NCBI GenBank assembly: GCA_902810705.1 | Contig: CADDYU010000007.1 | Span: 1 to 57,968 of the forward strand | DNA length: 57,968 nt | From: Methylococcaceae bacterium | GTDB taxonomy: Bacteria > Pseudomonadota > Gammaproteobacteria > Methylococcales > Methylococcaceae | Direction of reading: 5' to 3' | Shown here: positions 26,040 through 36,559 of the stretch, piece by piece | Layout of the letters: every line of letters starts with the position of its first letter | Numbering within the stretch: the first letter of the stretch is position 1 | The notes under the pieces: generated by a model | The model's input: only the letters and a program-made list of their open reading frames with translations | Database searches by the model: none | What the model was told of the DNA's origin: nothing | Program-made: the position numbers and the translations under genes

Positions 26040-28367
26040 ATGAACGGAGCCACCACCACTTCTCAACTAGCCAAGCCGTGGGCCTCCCCTGAAATCTGGC
26101 GGGCCTATGCGGCCGTGGTACTTGCTAGCGCGCTGGTCACCGCCACGCTTTACCTGCTGCGCGGGTTTGGCCACACACTGCCGGATGTGCCTCCCTTGCT
26201 GTTGCCGGTGCTGTTGGGCGCGTTCTTGGGCGGCCTCGGAGTCGGGCTTTTTGCCATGATCATGGGGCTCACGATTGATGCTCTCTTGATCCGGGAACTC
26301 GATCTCGCTCATCCTCATTTGACGGAACTGGGTCTGAATTCCCAACTGGCCTTCTTTTTGGCGGAAGGATTGTTGTTGTGTGTGATTGGCCATTTTTTTC
26401 GCCGGTCTGCGAAAAAAACGCGCGACGCCGTGGAAAGGCAGCAAACGCTCGAGCAGGAGATTAGCCGCCGCCGCAAGCTGGAGGAAGCCTTGCTTCGGAG
26501 CCAGCAAACGATCAAGGCGCAGTTGGCCGAGATCGAAGGAATTTACGCCACGGCGCCCATCGGGCTCGCCATGGTGGATCGGGAGTTCCGGTTTACCCGC
26601 GTGAATCGTCAATGGTCGCAGATCAGCGGCTTGAAACCCGACGCGCACCTCGGGAAGACGATTCAAGAGGTCATGCCAGAGTTCAGCGAAGCCTTGGTCG
26701 CGTGCATCCATAAGACCCGCCTATCGGGCGAACCCATCAGGAATCGACAACTACATGGCGCAGCGCCGTCCGGTTCGGCGGGAGAAGAACGGATTTGGCT
26801 CACCAGTTTCGTGCCCTTGAAGGAGAGCGATGGCTGCGACATCGGCGTCAACATCACCATTCAAGATATTACCGAGCAAAAGCGATTTGAGTCCGCGCTC
26901 CGCGAGAGCGAGGAAAAATACCGGCAGCTGACGGAATGGTCTCCCCAATGCGTTTGGATGACCGATTCGCTCGGCAATCCCATTTATGCCAATCGCCATT
27001 GGTACGAGTTCACCGGTCTGAGCCTGGAGGAAGCCCGGGACAGGGGATGGTTGTCAATCGTGCATCCGGACGATCGGGACCGGATCGCGGAAAGATACCT
27101 GCGCGCCTTGCAGGACGGTACCCGTCTGGAAACGGAGCTCCGCTTGCGCGCTAAACGGGACGGCGAGTATCGTTGGCACCTTCTCGGTGCGCTGCCGCTG
27201 CGCGGTCGGCTCGGAATGCTGTCAAGCTGGCTGGTGGTCGCCATGGATGTTCACCAGATCAAATCCGCCGAACAGGCGCTGCGGGAAACCAAGACGTGCT
27301 TACTGCTGGCGCTCGAAGCCGGACGAATGGCGGTCTGGGAAAAATCCGACCCTAAGGGACCTTTGAGCTGGCTGGATCCGATAAACCTTCGCGCGGCCAT
27401 GGACTTTGAAGGGCCCATGTCGGCCTGGATCGAGGCCATTCATCTCAAGCCCGAAGAGAAGGAGAACGAGGCGCTCGCTCGCTCAACGCCTCGGGCCAGG
27501 GCGTATGGCGCGGAATTCGAAACCGCCAGCCCCGATGGGGAGAGGCGATGGGTGGAGGCCCACGCTCAATGGTTCGGCGAGGATGACGATGCCCGGCTGG
27601 TGGGCATCCTCGCGGACGTCACCGGGCGCAAGCGCGCCGAACAAGCGCTTCAGGAGGCCAATCGTCGGAAGGACGAATTTCTCGCCGTGCTGGCGCATGA
27701 GCTCCGCAATCCGCTCGCGCCCATCCTGAGCTCGGCCCAGCTACTGCGCCGACGCGGCCTGGAGCGCCCGGATCTATTGGAATCGGCCACCGGTAGCATC
27801 GAGCGGCAAGTCAAGCATTTGAGCCGCTTGATCGGCGATTTGTCGGACATCTCGCGGATTGCGCGAGGCAAGCTCGAACTCAAGCCGGAAGTCCTGGCGC
27901 TGGATTCGATCGTCTCGCAGGCCTTGGAAGTCTGCCGCCCCATTATCGATAAGCACAAGCAGGAGCTTCTCACCCATTTCCCTGAAAAAACTCTCTACGT
28001 CAGGGGCGATCCGGCTCGTCTGACGCAGGTCATATGTAATCTGCTGGTCAACGCGTCGAAATTCACCTCGGCCGGAAGATCGATCCATTTCACGGTAACC
28101 AGCGACGACGAACGTGTCATCATCAGCGTACGTGACGAAGGCATCGGCATCGATCCAAAGTCACTGAGTGGTATCTTCGAGCCCTTCGTGCAGATTGGCC
28201 GGCCGCTGCATAGCGGAAGCAGCGGACTTGGCATCGGCTTGGCCCTCGCGAAGCGCCTCGTGGAAATGCAAGGCGGCGAAATCAGTGCCCGGAGTGAAGG
28301 CAACGGCCAGGGCAGCGAATTCGTCATTCGACTGCCCTTGCTGAAAGCCAATGTGTCAGCGGCATGA
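26040..28367 (+). CDS. Membrane PAS sensor histidine kinase
   Basis: A 775-residue kinase. The first 130 residues hold about four membrane helices (VVLASALVTATLYLL, LLLPVLLGAFLGGLGVGLFAMIMGL and others), like the DUF4118/MASE-type sensor. A coiled segment leads to three PAS domains: about 160-285 (IYATAPIGLAMVDREFRF), 290-410 (QLTEWSPQCVWMTDSLGN) and 420-530, the last weaker. HisKA has H553 in VLAHELRNPL, and HATPase_c has NLLVNASKF, DEGIGID and GLGIGLALAK. There is no receiver domain, so the FixJ-like regulator upstream is the likely partner. An in-frame TGA just upstream fixes the start near 26040, although no clear ribosome site is seen. Confidence 0.92.
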   Translation: MNGATTTSQLAKPWASPEIWRAYAAVVLASALVTATLYLLRGFGHTLPDVPPLLLPVLLGAFLGGLGVGLFAMIMGLTIDALLIRELDLAHPHLTELGLNSQLAFFLAEGLLLCVIGHFFRRSAKKTRDAVERQQTLEQEISRRRKLEEALLRSQQTIKAQLAEIEGIYATAPIGLAMVDREFRFTRVNRQWSQISGLKPDAHLGKTIQEVMPEFSEALVACIHKTRLSGEPIRNRQLHGAAPSGSAGEERIWLTSFVPLKESDGCDIGVNITIQDITEQKRFESALRESEEKYRQLTEWSPQCVWMTDSLGNPIYANRHWYEFTGLSLEEARDRGWLSIVHPDDRDRIAERYLRALQDGTRLETELRLRAKRDGEYRWHLLGALPLRGRLGMLSSWLVVAMDVHQIKSAEQALRETKTCLLLALEAGRMAVWEKSDPKGPLSWLDPINLRAAMDFEGPMSAWIEAIHLKPEEKENEALARSTPRARAYGAEFETASPDGERRWVEAHAQWFGEDDDARLVGILADVTGRKRAEQALQEANRRKDEFLAVLAHELRNPLAPILSSAQLLRRRGLERPDLLESATGSIERQVKHLSRLIGDLSDISRIARGKLELKPEVLALDSIVSQALEVCRPIIDKHKQELLTHFPEKTLYVRGDPARLTQVICNLLVNASKFTSAGRSIHFTVTSDDERVIISVRDEGIGIDPKSLSGIFEPFVQIGRPLHSGSSGLGIGLALAKRLVEMQGGEISARSEGNGQGSEFVIRLPLLKANVSAA

Positions 28368-28442
28368 AACCCAGGGGATTTTCGCGCCCTGAAGATGACC
28401 CGGCCTCGGGCGCATCGGCTGGCAATTCGCCCCGCCTACGGC

Positions 28443-29792
28443 TCAAACGCCGAGCAGCAGTCGGGTCGGATCTTCCAGTAGCTCCTTGATGGTAAATAGG
28501 CAGGACACCGCCTCGCGGCCATCGATGATGCGGTGATCGTAAGAGAGGGCGAGATAGATCATCGGCCGGACGACGATCTGTCCGTCCTCCACGACCGGCC
28601 TGTCCTTGATGGCATGCATTCCCAAAATAGCGCTCTGAGGAGGATTGAGGATAGGCGTCGACAGCATCGAGCCAAAGATGCCGCCATTGGTGATGGTGAA
28701 GGTGCCGCCGTTCAGTTCCTCAAAGCTCAATTTGCCGTCACGGGCCTTCTGCGAGAATTCCATCACCGCTTTCTCGATCTCCGCGAATCCCAGTCGATCG
28801 GCGTCGCGCAGCACCGGCACCACGAGCCCGCGGTCGGTGGACACCGCGATGCCGATATCGTAGTAATCGTGATACACGATATCGTTGCCCTCGATGGAGG
28901 CATTGATGATGGGAAACCGCTTGAGCGCCTCCACCGCCGCTTTCACGAAAAACGACATGAAGCCCAGCTTAATTTGGTATTGCTGCTCGAACTTGGCCCG
29001 ATGCTGATTGCGTAGGTCGAAGATTTTCTGAAGGTTAACTTCATTAAACGTGGTGAGCGTCGCCGTGGTGCGCTGCGCCTCCAGCAAGCGCTCGGCGATG
29101 CGGGCGCGAAGCCGGGTCATCGGCACGCGCCGCTCACGGAACGACGGTTCCCGTGGCGCCGGACGTTCGGCGATGGGGATCTGAATAGGCGCTTCGGTGC
29201 GGACCGGCCGCGCGGCGGGCATCCTACGCACCGTGGACTTCCGGCTGTCCAGATAGCTCAGCACCTCCTGCTTGGTGAGCCGGCCGTTGCTGGGAATCTC
29301 GGCGGGGTCCAGATTGTGCTCCATCAGCAGCCGCCGGACCGCGGGGCTGAGTGGCTGGGTGTAATCGGCCTTGGGAGCGGGAGGCTCCGGCTCCACCGCC
29401 TCAAGGCGCTGAGGCTCCGGTTTTGTCGAGGCCTTCGGTGATTCGCGCACCTCTCGGACTGGTTCGGCCTTAGGCTCCACGCCGGTTTTGCCCGGCTCGG
29501 GCTTAGAAGATTCACGGGCTGCTTCCGCTTTCGCCGCGGTTGCGGCCGGACGGGCCTCGGTCTCGATGACGGCGATCAGGTCACCGCCGGTGACGAGATC
29601 CCCCTTGTTGCGGCAGATTTCCTGCAACACGCCGTCCTCGGGAACCGGCACTTCCAGAACGACCTTATCGGTCTCAAGATCAACCAGATTCTCGTTTTTT
29701 TGCACCGGATCGCCAGGTTTTTTGTGCCAGTCGAGTAACGTGGCGTCGCTGACGGATTCCGGCAAATTAGGCACGTTGACTTCGATGCGCAT
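28443..29792 (-). CDS. sucB: Dihydrolipoamide succinyltransferase (2-oxoglutarate dehydrogenase E2)
   Basis: A 449-residue E2 component that transfers the succinyl group to CoA. The single lipoyl domain (1-77) has K43 in [11 protein letters not shown] Pro/Ala/Glu linker leads to the E3-binding domain ([16 protein letters not shown], near 148-185). The catalytic domain ends with [16 protein letters not shown], which holds the catalytic His and Asp. Its first 26 bases overlap the end of sucA. No E3 (lpd) gene follows; the operon ends here. Confidence 0.96.
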   Translation of the reverse strand: MRIEVNVPNLPESVSDATLLDWHKKPGDPVQKNENLVDLETDKVVLEVPVPEDGVLQEICRNKGDLVTGGDLIAVIETEARPAATAAKAEAARESSKPEPGKTGVEPKAEPVREVRESPKASTKPEPQRLEAVEPEPPAPKADYTQPLSPAVRRLLMEHNLDPAEIPSNGRLTKQEVLSYLDSRKSTVRRMPAARPVRTEAPIQIPIAERPAPREPSFRERRVPMTRLRARIAERLLEAQRTTATLTTFNEVNLQKIFDLRNQHRAKFEQQYQIKLGFMSFFVKAAVEALKRFPIINASIEGNDIVYHDYYDIGIAVSTDRGLVVPVLRDADRLGFAEIEKAVMEFSQKARDGKLSFEELNGGTFTITNGGIFGSMLSTPILNPPQSAILGMHAIKDRPVVEDGQIVVRPMIYLALSYDHRIIDGREAVSCLFTIKELLEDPTRLLLGV

Positions 29793-32616
29793 GGACTACC
29801 CTTGCAGATTGTTGACGGGGCGCCGCTCCGAACAGAGCGTCTTGGACGACTTGCTTCTGCTGTTCCAAATGCCGGTGAAATTGGCCCACGGCGGGTGCCG
29901 CGGACATGGGCCGACCCGCGTAGCTGAGGGTGATGTCCTTCTCGAGCAGGCTCAGGAAACGGTGCTTGATTTGATGCCAAGCGCCCTGATTTTCGGGCTC
30001 CTCCTGACACCAGATTAGTTCTTTCAGATTGGAATAGGCCGACAATTCCTGCATGAACTCGTCGTAGGGGAACGGATAGAGCTGTTCGATGCGGATGATG
30101 GCCACGTGCTCGAGGTCCTCTTTACGGCGGGTTTCCACCAGATCGTAGAACACTTTGCCCGAGCACAGGACCACGCGGGTGATGCGCTCGGGATCGTGGG
30201 GATCGATCTCGCCGATGAGGTTTCGGAAACGGCCACTGCTCAGCTCCTCCAGCGAGGATACCGCCAGCTTGTGCCGCAGCAGGCTCTTGGGGCTCATGAC
30301 TATCAGAGGCTTGCGGGACGAACGCACCACCTGGCGACGCAGCAAGTGGAAGATCTGAGCCGGCGTGGTGGGCACACAGACCTGCATGTTCTGTTCGGCG
30401 CAGAGCTGCAAGTAGCGTTCCAGCCGGGCCGAGGAGTGCTCCGGCCCCTGGCCCTCGTAGCCGTGGGGCAGCAGCATGGTAAGCCCGCACAGTCGGCCCC
30501 ATTTGGTCTCGCCGGACGAGATGAATTGGTCGATGACCACCTGCGCGTTGTTGGCGAAGTCCCCGAACTGAGCTTCCCAAATCACCAAGGTTTCTGGCTC
30601 GGACGTGGCATAGCCGTATTCGAAGCCGAGCACGCCTTCTTCGGACAGCAAGGAATCGTAGATGTCGAAGCGGACTCCCTCTCCCGCCAGCTTTTGCAGC
30701 GGTATATAAGCGTGGCCGGTTTCCTGGTCGTACAAAATGGCATGGCGATGGAAAAAGGTGCCGCGTCCCACGTCCTGGCCAGTCAGCCGGACACTGTAGC
30801 CTTGCCTCAACAGAGAGGCGTATGCCAGATTCTCGGCGAAGCCCCAGTCCATTGGAATTTCACCTGCCGCCATCTTGCGGCGGCTTTCGAGGATGGCGGC
30901 GGCACGCGGATGCAGCGAGAAGTCGGAGGGCACGTTCAGGATCTCCTCGGCCAAGGCGCGCAGCGCCTCCTGAGGCACGGTCGAATCGTAGGGCAAGGTC
31001 CATTCCTTGCCGAGGTAAAGATCCCAACGCGTCTTGAGGTAATTGACCGCGTCCTGCAGCACGGGCCGGGAGACGATTTCATCCTGCTTAAGCGCGTCTT
31101 GATACTCCTCCTCCATCCGCTGCTCGTTCTCGCGCGAAATCACGCCCTCGCCGATCAAGGCGTCGGCATACAGCTTTCTCACCGGCGGGTGCTGGCGAAT
31201 GTAGCGGTACATAAGGGGTTGGGTGACCGCCGGCTCGTCCGCCTCGTTGTGGCCGTGGCGACGGTAGCAGATAAGATCTATGACCACGTCGCGCTTGAAC
31301 TTCATGCGGTAGTCGACGGCCAGCCGGGTGATGAACAGCACCGCTTCCGGATCATCTCCGTTCACGTGAAAGACCGGAGCCTGAACCATGTTGGCGACGT
31401 CCGTGGAATACAGGGTCGAACGGGCATCGAATGGATTACTGGTGGTGAAGCCGATCTGATTGTTCACCACGATGTGAATGGTGCCGCCGGTGGTGTAGGC
31501 ACGGGTCTCGGCCATGTTGAGGGTTTCCATGACCACGCCCTGCCCCGCGAAAGCCGCATCGCCGTGGATCAATACCCCCAATACTTCGTTCTCCCCGTTG
31601 CCGTTGCGCCGGTCCTGCCGAGCGCGCACCGATCCTTCCACCACGGGGTCGATGATTTCCAGATGAGAGGGATTGAAGGCCAGAGTGAGATGCAAAGGGC
31701 CCGCCGGCGTTTCGATGTCCGACGAAAACCCAAGATGGTACTTCACATCGCCGGTGCCGCCATGAGGCGGCGCACCCGCGTAATTGCCTTCGAACTCCTG
31801 AAATAAGGAGCTCGGCTTTTTCCCGAGGATGTTGACCAGCACATTCAGCCGGCCCCGGTGAGCCATGCCGATGACGATCTCTCGCGTGCTCTGCGTCCCC
31901 GCGCGCTGGATCAGCTCGTCCAAGAGCGGAATCAGGCTTTCCGCGCCTTCCAGAGAAAACCGTTTCTGTCCCACATACTTCCGGTGCAGATATTTTTCGA
32001 TGCCCTCGGCGGCGGTGAGAACCCGGAGCAGCGCCTTTTTCCGCCCGGGATCCGGATAGCTCTTACCGCGAGTGCTTTCCAGCCAGTCCTGGATCCATTG
32101 CTTGATGTCGCTATCGACGATATGCATGTACTCCGCGCCGATGCTTCCGCAGTAGGTTTGCCGCAGCAGCGCCAATATCTCGCGCAAGGGCAGTCGCATC
32201 GAGTTCTGCAGGATATCGATGTAGAACTCCTGATCAAGGTCGTCTTCGCCAAGCCCGTAGTGAGCGGGATCCAAGTCCTTCAAGATCGGTGGCGGCGACA
32301 GCTTCAGGGGGTTGTTATTGGCCACTTGATGGCCCCGGGTGCGGAATTGATAGATCAGTTGATCGACAGCCGATTGCTTGCGGAGAGTTTCTTCGACCTC
32401 CTCCCAGTGGGGGAGCGGCGCCATTGCCGGGATTTCGGCGCTTGTACCGGATTCCCCGCGCGAGGGTTCCTGCTGAATCGATCTGAATTTTTCTCGCCAG
32501 CTTGCGTCGATGGACTCGGGATCGTTGAGAAAACGTTCATAAAGATCTTCGAGAAAACCGATATTGTCTTCAGCAAAAGCCAAGTCATCTTCAAATAGTT
32601 GTTGGAGCTTGCTCAT
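29767..32616 (-). CDS. sucA: 2-oxoglutarate dehydrogenase E1 component
   Basis: A 949-residue thiamine-diphosphate-dependent E1 that decarboxylates 2-oxoglutarate. Landmarks are the E2-docking N-terminal helix, [37 protein letters not shown] (ThDP/Mg site), [19 protein letters not shown], and the C-terminal [18 protein letters not shown]. The ATG of [11 protein letters not shown] is preferred; an upstream in-frame TTG would add four residues. It overlaps sucB by 26 bases. Confidence 0.96.
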   Translation of the reverse strand: MSKLQQLFEDDLAFAEDNIGFLEDLYERFLNDPESIDASWREKFRSIQQEPSRGESGTSAEIPAMAPLPHWEEVEETLRKQSAVDQLIYQFRTRGHQVANNNPLKLSPPPILKDLDPAHYGLGEDDLDQEFYIDILQNSMRLPLREILALLRQTYCGSIGAEYMHIVDSDIKQWIQDWLESTRGKSYPDPGRKKALLRVLTAAEGIEKYLHRKYVGQKRFSLEGAESLIPLLDELIQRAGTQSTREIVIGMAHRGRLNVLVNILGKKPSSLFQEFEGNYAGAPPHGGTGDVKYHLGFSSDIETPAGPLHLTLAFNPSHLEIIDPVVEGSVRARQDRRNGNGENEVLGVLIHGDAAFAGQGVVMETLNMAETRAYTTGGTIHIVVNNQIGFTTSNPFDARSTLYSTDVANMVQAPVFHVNGDDPEAVLFITRLAVDYRMKFKRDVVIDLICYRRHGHNEADEPAVTQPLMYRYIRQHPPVRKLYADALIGEGVISRENEQRMEEEYQDALKQDEIVSRPVLQDAVNYLKTRWDLYLGKEWTLPYDSTVPQEALRALAEEILNVPSDFSLHPRAAAILESRRKMAAGEIPMDWGFAENLAYASLLRQGYSVRLTGQDVGRGTFFHRHAILYDQETGHAYIPLQKLAGEGVRFDIYDSLLSEEGVLGFEYGYATSEPETLVIWEAQFGDFANNAQVVIDQFISSGETKWGRLCGLTMLLPHGYEGQGPEHSSARLERYLQLCAEQNMQVCVPTTPAQIFHLLRRQVVRSSRKPLIVMSPKSLLRHKLAVSSLEELSSGRFRNLIGEIDPHDPERITRVVLCSGKVFYDLVETRRKEDLEHVAIIRIEQLYPFPYDEFMQELSAYSNLKELIWCQEEPENQGAWHQIKHRFLSLLEKDITLSYAGRPMSAAPAVGQFHRHLEQQKQVVQDALFGAAPRQQSARVVHAHRSQRA

Positions 32617-33052
32617 GATGCCGTCCAAGAATACCCATTCAATCTTGCCGAATGCTCAAATAAAGTCTCGCGGTCAATCGGACACTTTAGGCGACTAGCC
32701 CTAAAGACCTCATGCCATGAGACAAAAATGTCCCCGCTTTTATCTGGCGTCCAAGGACGAGCCTGGCTACATCTCGCACGAGACGCGCTCAAAAATCCAG
32801 TCGCGTGACGCAGATGAGGGGTTTGGGATGTCTCCCTCTGGAATGACCATTAACCCTTAAGTGTACTGCACATCGGGCGCTAACCGAACAAAACTCGAGG
32901 TCAAAATTGCCCAAATTTAGCTCTTTTGCTCGGGACTTTCGTCGAGGAATTTATCGCCGGAGTTGCGAGAGAAGGGTTGTTCCCTTTACCTTATAGGCCA
33001 TGCTCGATCTGTCCCGAATTGGATAAAGTCGGGACGATTTGGAACAAAAACC
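32617..33052. other. Divergent intergenic region, 436 bases
   Basis: It separates sucA and the UbiH-like gene, and both promoters are expected here. No gene, operator or hairpin was recognised. Confidence 0.4.
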
Positions 33053-34270
33053 ATGAAAGATCAATACGATGTTCTCATAGTCGGCGGCGGCATGGTAGGT
33101 GCTGCCCTAGGCTGTAGTCTTGGGGGAAGCCGGCTGCGGGTGGCGGTCCTCGAGGATGCGCTGCCCTTAACGTTCGCGCCGGATCAACCCCACGATCTTC
33201 GCGTGTCCGCCATCAGCATAGCTTCGGCCAGCGTGCTCAAAACGGTGGGCGCCTGGAGCGGCGTTACTTCCAGACGATTCTGTCCATTCCGGCGGATGCG
33301 GGTTTGGGAGGCGGCAGGAGACGTGGAATTCCGCAGCGAGGATATCAATGAACCGGCCCTAGGCTATATTGTCGAGAACCGTGTGATTCAGCTGGCTGTG
33401 CTGGACCGCTTGAGGGACTTCGCCAATGTCGATTTGCTATGCCCCGCCAGGGCGCGCGAGATTGAGTATTCGGCCGAAGGCTCCAAGGTTGAGCTGGACG
33501 ACGGCCGAATCTTGAAAGGGCGCCTTCTAGTCGCGGCGGACGGCGGCTACTCGCGCGTGCGGCACGCGGCCGGCATAGGCGTCAGCGGCTGGGATTACGA
33601 GCAGCAGGCCTTGGTGCTCACGGTGGAAACCGCCTACGGTCAGCAGGACATTACCTGGCAAAGGTTCACGCCCGCAGGGCCCCAGGCTTTTCTACCCCTG
33701 GACGGTCCGCATGGCTCATTGGTCTGGTACAACACGCCAAGCGAGGTCAAGCGGCTGAAGTCACTGTCCGATGACGTCCTAAGGCGCGAGTTATTGGACA
33801 GCTTTCCAGCTATTCTGGGTGAGATCAAGAGGATCACGGCGAGGGCGAGTTTTCCGCTCAAACGTCAGCATGCGCTCAATTATGTCAAAGAGGGTGTGGC
33901 TCTCATCGGCGACGCCGCCCACATGATCCATCCTCTGGCCGGTCAAGGCGTGAATATTGGCATCCTGGACGCGGCCGCCTTGGCCCAGACGCTTATTGGC
34001 GCCGAACGCAACCGCCAGAACATAGGTTCGCTTAAGGTTCTGCAGGGGTACGAGCGTATGCGCCGTCGCAACAATCTGCTCATGATGACGACGGTGGACC
34101 TGTTTTATCAAGTCTTCGGCAATGCCCATCCGCCATTGAAATTAGTCAGGAATCTCGGACTGGGTGTGGCGGAACGGCTCAAACCGGCGAAGAGGATCGT
34201 CATGCGCTATGCCATGGGGGTCGGGGATTGGCTGCCGAAGCTGGCGCGGGGCGAGGCTCTCATAGGTTGA
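33053..34270 (+). CDS. UbiH/UbiF/VisC-family FAD monooxygenase
   Basis: A 405-residue class A flavin monooxygenase of the ubiquinone-ring hydroxylase family. The N-terminal dinucleotide fold is VLIVGGGMVGAALGCSL (8-24), the middle DG motif is AADGGYSRVRHAAGI, and the second FAD motif is VALIGDAAHMIHPLAGQGVNIG. This family adds hydroxyl groups to the ring during ubiquinone synthesis. Which position (UbiH, UbiF, UbiI or the multi-site UbiM) cannot be told from sequence. It stands alone, with a spacer on both sides. Confidence 0.88.
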   Translation: MKDQYDVLIVGGGMVGAALGCSLGGSRLRVAVLEDALPLTFAPDQPHDLRVSAISIASASVLKTVGAWSGVTSRRFCPFRRMRVWEAAGDVEFRSEDINEPALGYIVENRVIQLAVLDRLRDFANVDLLCPARAREIEYSAEGSKVELDDGRILKGRLLVAADGGYSRVRHAAGIGVSGWDYEQQALVLTVETAYGQQDITWQRFTPAGPQAFLPLDGPHGSLVWYNTPSEVKRLKSLSDDVLRRELLDSFPAILGEIKRITARASFPLKRQHALNYVKEGVALIGDAAHMIHPLAGQGVNIGILDAAALAQTLIGAERNRQNIGSLKVLQGYERMRRRNNLLMMTTVDLFYQVFGNAHPPLKLVRNLGLGVAERLKPAKRIVMRYAMGVGDWLPKLARGEALIG

Positions 34271-34413
34271 GAAGACTATGAAATCGAAGATTTCTTCGGG
34301 GGTCTAAGACTTTAGTAGGATAATGCTAAGCTGGATTTGGCGGGATGTATAAAAAACCGCTCCGGAGCTTAGAATTTTTGAAAATCTAATTGGATAACAA
34401 ATAGGCAGTTTCT

Positions 34414-34803
34414 ATGATCAAGAAAGCATCCTTAATTCTCGTGTCGGGGCTGGCTCTGGGCGGCTGTGCCACCTATGGAGGCTGGCAGCCTGTGGTTGAC
34501 AGCCGCAGCGATCCGAACGCCGCGATGATTCCGCAGGACACCGAGGAATGCAAGATGATAGCTCGGCAGGCCGGGAGCACGGGCACCGACACGGCCAAGG
34601 GAGTGGCGGCCGGTGGATTGCTGGGGGCGGCGGCGGGGGCCGCGATCGGCGCCGTCACCGGAAATCCCGGCTCCGGAGCCGCCATCGGCGCGGCGGCGGG
34701 CGGCATCGGCGGAGGGGCTCACCAGGGCATCAGCAGTGACGAGCAATACAAGCGCCCTTTCATCAACTGTATGCGGGGCCGCGGTCATAACGTCATCAAT
34801 TAA
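34414..34803 (+). CDS. Glycine-zipper outer-membrane lipoprotein
   Basis: A 129-residue lipoprotein. The signal MIKKASLILVSGLALGGC ends in the lipobox LALGGC. The middle (about 62-105) is a glycine zipper (GVAAGGLLGAAAGAAIGAV and a second copy), as in SlyB/Rcp-type lipoproteins that insert in or line the outer membrane. The tail has two cysteines in total (ECKM, INCMRG) that could form a disulfide. A role in envelope integrity is likely but not shown. Confidence 0.85.
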   Translation: MIKKASLILVSGLALGGCATYGGWQPVVDSRSDPNAAMIPQDTEECKMIARQAGSTGTDTAKGVAAGGLLGAAAGAAIGAVTGNPGSGAAIGAAAGGIGGGAHQGISSDEQYKRPFINCMRGRGHNVIN

Positions 34804-34929
34804 CCGCCGGTTCAACCCGCATTGCGAGGCCTTCACCCGGCCGAATGAATTTCGAGTCCTCTCCTGTGGAAAAGGGATAAGCTGGCCAATCGGAGGATTG
34901 TTTATTCTAAAGTTTAGGAGCAATCCTCC

Positions 34930-36474
34930 ATGCCCACGCTGATCGAGGCGTTTCGGGAAAGCGCCCGCCAGTTTCCGGACCGTGCGGCCATCCTTACCGG
35001 CTCCCACCGCCTAGACCATCAAAGTTTCGGTGCACTATCGGACCGGGTCGCGGCAGGGCTCGCCGACCAGGGTATTCAAAAGGGCGATCGGGTTGGCCTT
35101 TACGGCTTCAATAGTCCCGAGTTCGCCATCGCCTACGCCGATATCGTTAAAGCCGGGGCGGTGGTGGTGCCCATCAATCTGCTGATCAATACCGAAGAGG
35201 CCGCCTATGTGCTATCCGATGCGGGCGCCAGGGGGCTGATTTTTCATCATGTTCTGGCGGAACAAACGGCTCGGGTGCGGCGGACGGCCTCGCGCTTGGA
35301 ATTCACCGTCGCCATGGGTGGAGCGGTGGACGGTGCGCTGAGCTTCGAGGATCTCGTAAAATCGGAGGCTCGGGTTCCGGAGCCGAACATCGATCCCCAG
35401 GAAGACCTCGCCGTGATCCTCTACACTTCCGGCACCACCGGCTTTCCCAAGGGAGCGATGCTGACTCACGCCAACCTGGTCGCCAATACAAAAAGCGTCC
35501 GCGAGGCCATGCAGTGGCGCCCGGGCGAGGACGTGGTACTGGTAGTGCTGCCCATGTTTCACGCCTTCGCCGCCACTGTCGGCATGCTGACTCCCCTGAC
35601 TAACGGCTGCGCCTTCGTGCCGGTGCCGCGCTTCGAGCCGGAGTTGGTCGCGGAGGCCATCCACGCCACCCGCGCCACGATATTTTTGGGCGTCCCCAGC
35701 ATGTACAGCGTGTTGCTCCGCCTGAAGAATGAGAGAGCGCCGCTACTCTCCTCGCTGCGCTTTTGCGTGTCCGGCGGCGCGGCGCTGCCGGCCGATGTGC
35801 TGCATCGCTTCGAAGCCAAGTTCGGCGTCAGGATTTACGAGGGTGATGGCCCCACCGAATGTTCCCCCGTCACCTGCGTCAATCCGATTGGCGGCCTGGT
35901 CAAGCCGGGCACGGTCGGTCTGCCCGTGCCCGGCGTGGCAATGAAGATCGTGGACGATGAGGGCCGCGAGTTGCCCGACGGCGAAGTCGGCGAAATCGCC
36001 GTATGCGGCGCCAACGTCATGAAAGGCTACTGGAACCGCCCCGAAGAGACCGCCGAAGTATTCCGCGGCGAATGGTTCTTGACCGGCGACCTTGGCACGC
36101 GCGACGAGGATGGTTACTTCAGCATCGTCGACCGCAAGAAGGATCTCATCATCGTCAACGGCATGAATGTTTATCCGCGCATGATCGAGGAGGTGCTGTA
36201 CCGCTATGAGGGCCTGCGCGAGGCGGCGGTGATCGGCGAACCCAGCGACCTGCACGGCGAAATCCCGGTGGCTTATGTCGTCCTCGACGAAGCTAAGCCC
36301 GCCGCCGAAGCCGCTCTTCGCGCCCATTGCCGAAGACATTTGGGGCGACATCAGATCCCGAGGAAGTTCGTGCTCCTAGCCGAACTTCCCAAAAACGCCG
36401 CCGGCAAAATCCTCAAGCGCCAGTTGCGAAAGCGAGGCGAGATCGAGCGGGGAGTGAAAATCGATACGCCCTAG
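34930..36474 (+). CDS. Long-chain acyl-CoA ligase family protein
   Basis: A 514-residue AMP-forming ligase. The P-loop-like A3 motif is YTSGTTGFPKGAML (from Y165), A5 is YEGDGPTECSPVT, A7 is WFLTGDLGTRDEDGYF and A8 is VDRKKDLIIVNGMNVYPRMIEE, and the catalytic lysine is in KNAAGKILKRQL. The start ATG has AGGAG upstream. It resembles FadD-like ligases that load fatty acids onto CoA. The specificity is not known, and no other lipid gene is nearby. Confidence 0.88.
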   Translation: MPTLIEAFRESARQFPDRAAILTGSHRLDHQSFGALSDRVAAGLADQGIQKGDRVGLYGFNSPEFAIAYADIVKAGAVVVPINLLINTEEAAYVLSDAGARGLIFHHVLAEQTARVRRTASRLEFTVAMGGAVDGALSFEDLVKSEARVPEPNIDPQEDLAVILYTSGTTGFPKGAMLTHANLVANTKSVREAMQWRPGEDVVLVVLPMFHAFAATVGMLTPLTNGCAFVPVPRFEPELVAEAIHATRATIFLGVPSMYSVLLRLKNERAPLLSSLRFCVSGGAALPADVLHRFEAKFGVRIYEGDGPTECSPVTCVNPIGGLVKPGTVGLPVPGVAMKIVDDEGRELPDGEVGEIAVCGANVMKGYWNRPEETAEVFRGEWFLTGDLGTRDEDGYFSIVDRKKDLIIVNGMNVYPRMIEEVLYRYEGLREAAVIGEPSDLHGEIPVAYVVLDEAKPAAEAALRAHCRRHLGRHQIPRKFVLLAELPKNAAGKILKRQLRKRGEIERGVKIDTP

Positions 36475-36559
36475 CCTCAACAATACGGAAGTTAGCCGGA
36501 ATCACCGCAAAGTAGCCTTTAGGGGAGGCGAAGGGCGATCGTTGGCCGCCGGCCGCAAC

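Noticed and set aside
30106..31806. Plus-strand open frame of 566 codons opposite sucA
   Set aside because: It lies wholly inside conserved sucA and has no recognisable domain.
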